Assembly: GCA_003159055.1 (NCBI GenBank)
Contig: PMLH01000447.1
Location: 1-16,436, forward strand
DNA from: Myxococcales bacterium
GTDB taxonomy: Bacteria; Myxococcota; Polyangia; Fen-1088
Length of the DNA stretch: 16,436 bases
Direction: 5' to 3'
Shown here in pieces: positions 10,539 through 16,436 of this stretch. Every line of letters begins with the position of its first letter. Position 1 is the first letter of the stretch. A program made the position numbers and the translations under genes. The notes under the pieces are model-generated. The model was not told the origin of the DNA, did not search any database, and saw nothing but the letters and a program-made list of their open reading frames with translations.

Positions 10539-11669
10539 ATGCCACGCATTTTGACAGTCGATGACAGCCGGCCGATCCGGATGATTGTTTCCAAGGCCAT
10601 GGCGGAGTTTGGTTTCGAGATCGGCGAGGCCGAGGACGGCAATGACGGTCTCAGGAAGCTGGCGGAGAGCGCCTACGATCTGGTCATTCTCGACGTGACC
10701 ATGCCGAACCTCGACGGCCCCGCCATGCTCAGCAAGATGCGCGAGCAGGGCAACAAGACGCCGGTGCTCATGCTGACATCAGAGTCGAAGACCTCGATCG
10801 TCGCCGCACTGATGAAGATGGGGATTCAGGACTACGTTCTCAAGCCCTTTAAGGCAGACGAGCTGCGGGGCAAGGTGCTGAAGGCGCTGAAGTTGCCGCC
10901 CGGCTATACGGCGGCGAATCCGGCCGGGGCAGCGCCAGCGGCCGAGGGGGACGACAGCAAGCTGACAGTCCTGGTCATTGATGACATGGAGAACGTACAC
11001 AAGAAACTGCGTTCGATGATGCCGGAATCGGTCGTGCTGGAAACCAGCATGACCGCGCAGGACGGGCTGGCGGCCGCGCGGGCCAAGAAATTCCGCCTGC
11101 TCTTGGTCGACGCCGAGATTCAGGCCGGCGGTCCTGCATCGCTCGTCAAACAGCTACGGCTGTTGCAGCCGAATGCCGGCATCTGGGGCATGGCTTTGCG
11201 CAGCGGCAACAACGTCAGCAAGGAAATGCGCGATACCGGTTTCGACGAGGCGTTGCTCAAGCCGTTCGCGCAAGACGCGATCGACGGGCTTATCGAACAG
11301 TACTCGACGAAGAATGAGACGTACTTGGTTGCCAAGGACGATCTCATCCAGGTTACGTCGTTCGGTGGCAAGGAAGACAAGCTGGAGCGCTATTTCAGCA
11401 AGCTGACGGCGGACGTGAAGGCGGTCGTCCAGAAGCTTGGAGAAGCCTGTTTCGAGAAGATGGTTCTCGACGCTACCAACTTGCCGCTGCTTCAGCCGGC
11501 ACGCGTGGCCCAGTTCCTTGTCGACACGTTCAAGACAGCCACCGAGCTCGGGATTTCCGTCAGGCTGGTGGCCTCGGACGATCTGCCGAGGGCGATGCGT
11601 GGCTTCCAGGAGACCAAGGATGTCCACTGCTTCGCCTCCATTGAGCAAGCTCGCTCACAGGCGGCGTAG
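10539..11669 (+). CDS. Dual-receiver response regulator with STAS-like C-terminus
   Basis: This is a 376-residue protein with no DNA-binding output domain. Receiver 1 (about 1-120) is complete: the acidic pair Asp8-Asp9, the phospho-acceptor Asp52 in LDVTMPNLDG, Thr80, and Lys102 in LKPF. After a 20-residue Ala/Pro linker, receiver 2 (about 142-255) keeps Asp148-Asp149, an Asp at 191 and Lys241, but it lacks the Met-Pro after the Asp and the Thr/Ser switch position (AL-Arg instead), so it is probably degenerate. Residues of about 262-376 resemble a STAS fold: a strand ending MVLDAT, then a helix and VRLVASDD. That last assignment is by pattern and is the weakest. The gene sits between CheX and a STAS protein and upstream of the hybrid CheA, so the CheA is the likely phosphate donor to Asp52. 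Confidence 0.88.
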   Translation: MPRILTVDDSRPIRMIVSKAMAEFGFEIGEAEDGNDGLRKLAESAYDLVILDVTMPNLDGPAMLSKMREQGNKTPVLMLTSESKTSIVAALMKMGIQDYVLKPFKADELRGKVLKALKLPPGYTAANPAGAAPAAEGDDSKLTVLVIDDMENVHKKLRSMMPESVVLETSMTAQDGLAAARAKKFRLLLVDAEIQAGGPASLVKQLRLLQPNAGIWGMALRSGNNVSKEMRDTGFDEALLKPFAQDAIDGLIEQYSTKNETYLVAKDDLIQVTSFGGKEDKLERYFSKLTADVKAVVQKLGEACFEKMVLDATNLPLLQPARVAQFLVDTFKTATELGISVRLVASDDLPRAMRGFQETKDVHCFASIEQARSQAA

Positions 11670-11689
11670 CCCGAGGGAATGGAGCTTCG

Positions 11690-12001
11690 ATGAGTCATTT
11701 CTCGCTTGAACGCGAAGGTCAGAAGGTCAAGGTCACGGTCGGCAGCGACCTTACGGCCCAGACTGCGCCCGAGCTTCGCGAGCTTCTGTGCGCAATTCTG
11801 GAAGATGGCGGTACCGACCTTGCGCTCGACTTCTCGGGAACGACGCTGCTCGACGCCACCGGTATCGCCTTGCTGGTGGCGGCCGCGAACAGCTATCAGG
11901 GTGGCGAAAAGCGACTGGCCCTGCTCTCGGTTCCTCGCGGCATCTTCTCCTTGCTGGAGACTCTGCGGATTTCTCAGCGCCTGGGTGCGCAGATGGGGTG
12001 A
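11690..12001 (+). CDS. Single-domain STAS protein (anti-anti-sigma type)
   Basis: This is a 103-residue stand-alone STAS domain, the fold of SpoIIAA-type anti-sigma-factor antagonists and of some signalling adaptors. The pattern is clear: strand KVTVGSDLTAQTAPELREL, strand ALDFSGTTLLDATG, helix IALLVAAANSY, then RLALLSVPRGIFSLLETL. In SpoIIAA the loop reads Asp-Ser-Ser-Gly, and the first Ser is phosphorylated. Here it reads Asp55-Ala56-Thr57-Gly58, so that site cannot be phosphorylated in the usual way, although Thr57 remains. GGAG at 11681-11684, 5 bases before the ATG, supports the start. It lies 20 bases after the dual receiver and 6 bases before the hybrid CheA. No anti-sigma kinase is encoded in the window, so a role inside the chemosensory complex is more likely than sigma-factor control, though this is inference. 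Confidence 0.88.
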   Translation: MSHFSLEREGQKVKVTVGSDLTAQTAPELRELLCAILEDGGTDLALDFSGTTLLDATGIALLVAAANSYQGGEKRLALLSVPRGIFSLLETLRISQRLGAQMG

Positions 12002-12007
12002 CTTTCC

Positions 12008-15000
12008 GTGGGCGAAATGGATGATGACATTCTGAAGGAATTCGTCGCCGAGGCACGCGAGCATCTCGGGACCATCGAAGCCGACCTCTTGGCCATCGAG
12101 GATGGGGGGGCGGACATCGATGAAGACCTCGTAAACAAGGTCTTTCGCGCTGCCCATTCTATCAAGGGCGCCAGCGGTTTTTTTGGCCTCGACCGGATCA
12201 AAGAGCTCGCCCACAAGGCCGAGACCGTGCTCGACCTGATTCGTTCGCGCAAGCTTTCGCCGAACGCAGAAATCACGAACCTGCTCCTCGCGGCTTTCGA
12301 CAAGCTTCGCGAGATGGTGAACGACCCAGGAAAGTCAGAGGAGGTGGATACCTCGGGACTGCTGGCCAGTCTTGGCGAATTGGCCGCGTCGGGCGTTGCA
12401 TCGGCTACACCGGGCGCGGGCGCAACCGCTTCGGGAGCCGCGGATCCTGATCTGCCGCGTCCGCGGCGCGGAAGTGGCGACGGCCAAGCGCGGAGCGAGG
12501 GCGGCAGCCCAGGATACATCTACCACGTGCAGGTCGATTTCGTGGTCGATGTCGAAGACCATGGAAGCACTCTGACCGAATTCTTCCGTGAGGTTGCTAG
12601 CCGAGGCGAGATCCTCGATTGCCGGGTCGACGAAGAGAAGTGCGGGCTGCTCGACCAGCCAGCGGGAAGGCAGCTCGAGGGGCAGATCATCCTCGCCACC
12701 AAGTCGCCAGTGGACCTGTCGGCGCCACCGTTCTCGATCGACCGGAAGAACATCAGGTTGGTGAGTAGCCCGGAAACTCGTCACGTTCCACCTCCGCCAG
12801 TCGAACGAGACCTCACGGCGACGACCATGACCATGCCCTTGGTGCCCGAACGTCTGGTGCCACCTGAGGTGGCGGCGGCTGCGAACGGGAGGTCGGTGGA
12901 GCCTCCTTTGCCCAAGGAGAGGGACAGGGATAAGGACAAGGACAAGGAGAAAGACAAGGAGAAGGACAGGGAGCCCGGCCTCGCTGCCGAGGGCACCTTG
13001 CGCGTCAGTGTCGAGCTGCTCGAATCATTGATGAACTTGGCTGGCGAATTGGTGCTGAGCCGCAACCAACTGCGGGCCGTCCTCAACCAGTCAGCATGCA
13101 AGGGGGTGCAGGCGAGCTTCCAGCGCATCAATCTGGTCACCTCCGAGCTGCAGGACGCGATCATGCACACGCGTATGCAGCCGATCGGCAACGTCCTTGG
13201 CAAGTTTCCACGCGTGGTGCGCGACATGGCGCGCTCCATGAAGAAGGACATCCAGCTCGACATTCGTGGCAAGGACGTCGGCCTCGACAAGAGCCTCATT
13301 GAAGGCCTTTCCGATCCGTTGACCCACATGGTCCGCAACGCCGCCGATCACGGCATCGAAAGCGTCGAAGACCGTTTGCGCGCCGGCAAACGTGCCACCG
13401 GAACTATGCGCATCGAAGCGCGGCACGAGGCTGGCCAAGTCGTGGTGGAAATCGCCGATGACGGTCGCGGCCTCGACCCCGAGAAGATTGTGGGTGCGGC
13501 GCTCAAGCGCGGACTCATCTCGCAAGAGATGGCGGCATCGATGTCGGACAAGGAAAAGATGGATCTCATCTTCTTGCCGGGGCTGTCGACCGCAGAGAAG
13601 GTCACCGACGTGTCGGGCCGCGGCGTCGGCATGGACGTGGTCAAGACCAACCTGGCGCGGCTGGGCGGCAAGGTCGAAATCGAGTCTGAACCAGGCCGGG
13701 GCACGCTTTTCCGCATCAAGCTGCCGCTCACCTTGGCCATCATTCCTTCCTTGGTGGTCAGCGTGAACGGGGAGCGCTTCGCGATTCCGCAAATCAGCGT
13801 GGTTGAGCTCTTGCGCATTCGTGCTGACAAGATCAAAGAACGCATCGAGGTCATCGGCGACGCAGAGGTGCTGCTGCTGCGTGATGAATTGATTCCCATC
13901 GTGCGCTTTGCGGATGTTCTCGGCATCGAACGCAGCTACCCCGACGCTGAAACCGGCGGAATCCACGCCGACCGGCGCAGCCAGCTGGCCGACCGCCGCT
14001 CGCCCAATCAAACCAAGTCGGGCGACTCGGACGACGGGTCGACGTCTGCAGAGCCTATGCGCGAACGGCAAGCTGAAGACCGCCGACACAGCGCCGCAAG
14101 CGATTTGGAGATCGTCGTTGTTACCACTGGGGCGATGAAATACGGGCTGGTGGTCGAATCCTTCCACACCGGCGAGGAGATCGTGGTCAAGCCACTCGGT
14201 CGCCACCTCAAGGGGCTGGGGGAATACGCCGGTGCGACCATCATGGGCGACGGTACGGTCGCGCTGATTGTGGATGTTGCGGGGCTGGCCGGCAAAGCAC
14301 AACTTGCCAATGCTGCCGCCGCCGCCCGCAGCCCGCAAATCGAAACCACGACCGAGGCCTTGGTGGAAAGCCGCTCGTACCTGCTTTTCTACAATGGCCC
14401 AGAAGAACTGTGTGCCACGCTCTTGGAGAATGTGGTTCGGGTCGAAAAGGTCACGCGCAAGCAGGTCGAAAACGTCGGCGGCAAACGCACCATGCACTAT
14501 CGCGGCGCCTTCCTGCCATTGGTGGCGCTGTCTGATGCGGCGCGGGTGAGCGCCATCGGTGATGAGCAGGAGCTGGCCGTCATTGTCGCGCACGTCGGGA
14601 ATCGCGAGGTCGGGCTTCTGGCGGCGATGCCGGTGGATGTCGTGGAGACCAAGGCGGTCATGGACGCGGTCACGCATCGGCAGACTGGCGTCGCGGGCTC
14701 GGCAATCATTCGCGATGTTACCGTCTTGGTGGCGGATATCTTCGAGCTGGCGCAGACGGTGTATCCCGAGTGGAACTTGCAACGCATGCAGGAGCAGCCC
14801 ACCACGGACACCAGTTGCCATGTCTTGCTCGCCGAGGATTCCGACTTCTTTCGCGCCCAGGTGAAACGCTATCTCGAGTCGGATGGCTACACGGTCTTGG
14901 AAGGCGCCGACGGGGAAGCTGCCTGGACCCTTCTGCAAGAGAATCCCGAAATCATCAAAGCGATCGTCACTGACATCGAGATGCCGCGTTTGACCGGCTT

Positions 15001-15235
15001 GGAATTGGCCACTCGGGTTCGCAAAGAGGCGCGCTTCGCCCAGTTGCCGATTCTCGCGCTGTCCAGCCTGGCAGGTGAGGAGGACATCGCGAAGGGCAAG
15101 GCCGCGGGGGTTGACGAGTACCAGATCAAGCTCGACCGCGATCACCTGCTCGATGCTTTGCGTGCGCTGCTCGGCAGTCGAGGGATTCCGCTGCCATCCT
15201 TGGCAGCCGCAGAAAACAAAGAAGGCTTCGCCTAG
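12008..15235 (+). CDS. cheA: Hybrid chemosensory histidine kinase CheA-CheW-REC
   Basis: CheA kinases take signals from methyl-accepting proteins and phosphorylate receivers. In the 1075-residue product I see, in order: Hpt/P1 with phospho-acceptor His50 (AAHSIKGASG); an Ala/Gly linker; a P2-like region (about 168-258); a Lys/Asp-rich low-complexity linker (303-322); the P3 dimerisation helices from about 329; the P4 ATPase with N-box Asn444, DDGRG at 484-488 and SGRGVGMD from 536; a CheW-like P5 from about 578 with a charged insert (about 645-700); a second CheW-like module (about 788-925); and a C-terminal receiver with Glu943-Asp944, phospho-Asp989, Ser1019 and Lys1041. All catalytic residues are present. 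The order resembles Myxococcus FrzE, with an extra CheW-like module. The start may be GTG 12008, 9 bases after GGGG, or ATG 12017, three codons in. Confidence 0.95.
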   Translation: MGEMDDDILKEFVAEAREHLGTIEADLLAIEDGGADIDEDLVNKVFRAAHSIKGASGFFGLDRIKELAHKAETVLDLIRSRKLSPNAEITNLLLAAFDKLREMVNDPGKSEEVDTSGLLASLGELAASGVASATPGAGATASGAADPDLPRPRRGSGDGQARSEGGSPGYIYHVQVDFVVDVEDHGSTLTEFFREVASRGEILDCRVDEEKCGLLDQPAGRQLEGQIILATKSPVDLSAPPFSIDRKNIRLVSSPETRHVPPPPVERDLTATTMTMPLVPERLVPPEVAAAANGRSVEPPLPKERDRDKDKDKEKDKEKDREPGLAAEGTLRVSVELLESLMNLAGELVLSRNQLRAVLNQSACKGVQASFQRINLVTSELQDAIMHTRMQPIGNVLGKFPRVVRDMARSMKKDIQLDIRGKDVGLDKSLIEGLSDPLTHMVRNAADHGIESVEDRLRAGKRATGTMRIEARHEAGQVVVEIADDGRGLDPEKIVGAALKRGLISQEMAASMSDKEKMDLIFLPGLSTAEKVTDVSGRGVGMDVVKTNLARLGGKVEIESEPGRGTLFRIKLPLTLAIIPSLVVSVNGERFAIPQISVVELLRIRADKIKERIEVIGDAEVLLLRDELIPIVRFADVLGIERSYPDAETGGIHADRRSQLADRRSPNQTKSGDSDDGSTSAEPMRERQAEDRRHSAASDLEIVVVTTGAMKYGLVVESFHTGEEIVVKPLGRHLKGLGEYAGATIMGDGTVALIVDVAGLAGKAQLANAAAAARSPQIETTTEALVESRSYLLFYNGPEELCATLLENVVRVEKVTRKQVENVGGKRTMHYRGAFLPLVALSDAARVSAIGDEQELAVIVAHVGNREVGLLAAMPVDVVETKAVMDAVTHRQTGVAGSAIIRDVTVLVADIFELAQTVYPEWNLQRMQEQPTTDTSCHVLLAEDSDFFRAQVKRYLESDGYTVLEGADGEAAWTLLQENPEIIKAIVTDIEMPRLTGLELATRVRKEARFAQLPILALSSLAGEEDIAKGKAAGVDEYQIKLDRDHLLDALRALLGSRGIPLPSLAAAENKEGFA
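12914..12973 (+). repeat. Lys/Asp/Glu-rich low-complexity run in the CheA linker
   Basis: Twenty codons, nearly all Lys, Asp, Glu or Arg, built from near-repeats of AAGGAC and AAGGAG, form a purine-rich stretch on the plus strand. They encode residues 303-322, between the P2-like region and P3. Such charged runs act as flexible linkers, and the short DNA repeat unit could change length by slippage. Confidence 0.85.
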
Positions 15236-15252
15236 CAACGGCCAACAAGGGA

Positions 15253-15258
15253 AGAGGA
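15253..15258 (+). promoter_or_regulatory. Ribosome binding site of the chemoreceptor gene
   Basis: AGAGGA lies in the 29-base gap after the CheA stop, with its GAGG core 7 bases before the ATG at 15265. It supports that start. Confidence 0.75.
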
Positions 15259-15264
15259 ACAATC

Positions 15265-16436
15265 ATGAACGTAATGGCAAATATGAAGTTCGGGAAGCGG
15301 CTGGCCTTTGGCTTTGGCGCCGTGACCATTTTTGTATTGATCTTGGGGGTCGTTGCTTCCTGGCAGGCCAGTACCTCGGCGGAATTGAGCCAGGTGGCGC
15401 TCGATGCGCAGACCCGGGCCTTCGTCGTTGCCAGGTACGACAAAGATGCCACTGTCATCGGTCGCGAATTGGCGAACATGGCAATGATCCACGACAAGAC
15501 TCTGCGAGAGGAGCACGACGAGGTCCTAAAGACGTACCGTCAGAAGTCCTTGCAGCGGTTTGAGGAGCTGAAGGCGTCGGGCGCCTCGCCCGAGATCCTC
15601 GCCAAAATCAACGAAATGGGCGAAGCCATGATAAATTGTCGGGAGGTCAATATCAAGGCTGAGAAGCTTCTGCTGGCCGGACAAGATGCGGAGGCAGTGA
15701 ACATCCTGGTGACGTCGAGTCTGCCCAGATTCGCCGACGTGGACCGCATCGGTCACCAGTTGACCGAGTTGAGCAAGGCCGAGGTCAAGCAGGCAGTCGA
15801 AAAATTCCAGGGCTTCTTGAGCACGGTTCGAAAACTTCTGGTCGGCCTTGCGACCTTGGCCTTGGCGCTGTCGATCTACTTCGCCGTCGCGATCACGCGG
15901 AGCATCTCGGGGCCCATGCTCGCCACCTCAAAGGCTGTGAGCGAAGTCGGTAAGGGCAATCTTACCTTCGAAATCGACGCAGAGCTTTTGCGTCGCCAGG
16001 ATGAAGCCGGGGATCTTGCCAGGGCATTGCAAGAGCTGATCAAGAATCTACGCTCGACGATTGGCGAGGTTGGGACTGGCGCGCAGACTCTTGCGAATGC
16101 GACGGACGAAATGAGCTCGATTGCGGGAAGCCTTTCCAAGGGCAACAAGGACGTTGCGAATCTCGCGACCACGGTGGCTGCGGCGGCGGAGGAATCGAGC
16201 GCCAACACCACGTCGGTCGCGGCGGCCATGGAGCAGACCACCGCAAATCTGTCGTCGGTGGCAAGCGCGACCGAGGAAATGAGCGCCACGGTGGGCGAGA
16301 TCGCCTCCAATGCGGAAAAGGCACGCGCCATCAGCAGCGACGCCACCAACCAGGCCGAGGCCATCTCGGCCGTGATGCGCGACCTGGGTCGAGCGGCGCA
16401 GGACATCGGCAAGGTCACCGAGACCATCACCAGCAT
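15265..16436 (+). CDS. Methyl-accepting chemotaxis protein, 4HB-type sensor (3' partial)
   Basis: This is a chemoreceptor whose reading frame is open to the right edge (390 full codons seen). Transmembrane helix 1 is at about residues 13-33, after the basic start MNVMANMKFGKR. A helical periplasmic region of about 160 residues, mostly charged heptads, follows; it fits a four-helix-bundle ligand domain. Transmembrane helix 2 is at about 193-211 (LVGLATLALALSIYFAVAI). A HAMP domain (about 212-265, SISGPM then GNLTFEID) follows, and then the Ala/Glu/Thr-rich signalling coiled coil with repeated EEMS and AEE motifs, where methylation sites normally lie. The hairpin tip that binds CheA/CheW is beyond the window. 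Its ATG is 29 bases after the hybrid CheA stop, so it is very likely the receptor of this system. The ligand is not identifiable. Confidence 0.95.
   Translation, partial: MNVMANMKFGKRLAFGFGAVTIFVLILGVVASWQASTSAELSQVALDAQTRAFVVARYDKDATVIGRELANMAMIHDKTLREEHDEVLKTYRQKSLQRFEELKASGASPEILAKINEMGEAMINCREVNIKAEKLLLAGQDAEAVNILVTSSLPRFADVDRIGHQLTELSKAEVKQAVEKFQGFLSTVRKLLVGLATLALALSIYFAVAITRSISGPMLATSKAVSEVGKGNLTFEIDAELLRRQDEAGDLARALQELIKNLRSTIGEVGTGAQTLANATDEMSSIAGSLSKGNKDVANLATTVAAAAEESSANTTSVAAAMEQTTANLSSVASATEEMSATVGEIASNAEKARAISSDATNQAEAISAVMRDLGRAAQDIGKVTETITS

Noticed and set aside
13091..15262. A 723-codon minus-strand open frame opposite the hybrid CheA
   Set aside because: It is antisense to a gene with all catalytic motifs in place. 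Long antisense frames are expected at this base composition, and it shows no recognisable domain.

Overview
The window is GC-rich DNA (strong G/C bias at third codon positions) from what is most likely a member of the Myxococcota. The evidence is a mglB-mglA pair whose products match the Myxococcus gliding-polarity proteins almost residue for residue in their motifs, a very large Ser/Thr kinase-ATPase-TPR fusion, and a hybrid CheA chemosensory kinase. Some features, such as dnaX without an ATG start and dnaX directly overlapping recR, suggest it is not Myxococcus itself. I cannot name a genus.

Layout. (1) Positions 1-4521, plus strand: the 3' part of a Ser/Thr protein kinase/STAND-type ATPase/TPR regulator (its start lies upstream of the window), followed after 5 bases by a NAPE-PLD-like metallo-beta-lactamase-fold hydrolase. 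(2) Positions 4595-9789, minus strand, read right to left: dnaX (clamp-loader gamma/tau), recR (overlapping dnaX by 4 bases), a 301-base spacer with two perfect hairpins that may be a dispersed repeat, mglB, mglA, and an exported TPR/beta-barrel-like protein. (3) Positions 9790-10035: a divergent spacer between dnaX and the chemosensory genes. (4) Positions 10036-16436, plus strand: a compact chemosensory operon with a CheX-type phosphatase, a REC-REC-STAS-like protein, a single-domain STAS protein, a 1075-residue hybrid CheA (Hpt, P2-like, P3, ATPase, two CheW-like modules, REC), and a methyl-accepting chemotaxis protein cut by the window end.

How the genes may work together. DnaX and RecR are housekeeping replication and repair proteins. 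MglA (small Ras-like GTPase) and MglB (roadblock-fold GAP) set front-rear polarity in gliding cells, and in Myxococcus xanthus the Frz chemosensory system (FrzE, a CheA-REC hybrid) controls their reversal. Here a different chemosensory operon, with its own hybrid CheA, a CheX phosphatase and two STAS-containing proteins, lies only a dnaX-recR distance from mglBA. The working hypothesis is that this operon is a polarity or motility control pathway in which STAS proteins act as adaptors or outputs. The architectures are visible in the sequence; the functional link is inference.

No tRNA, rRNA, CRISPR array, transposase or phage gene was found. All genes appear intact except the two cut by the window edges.
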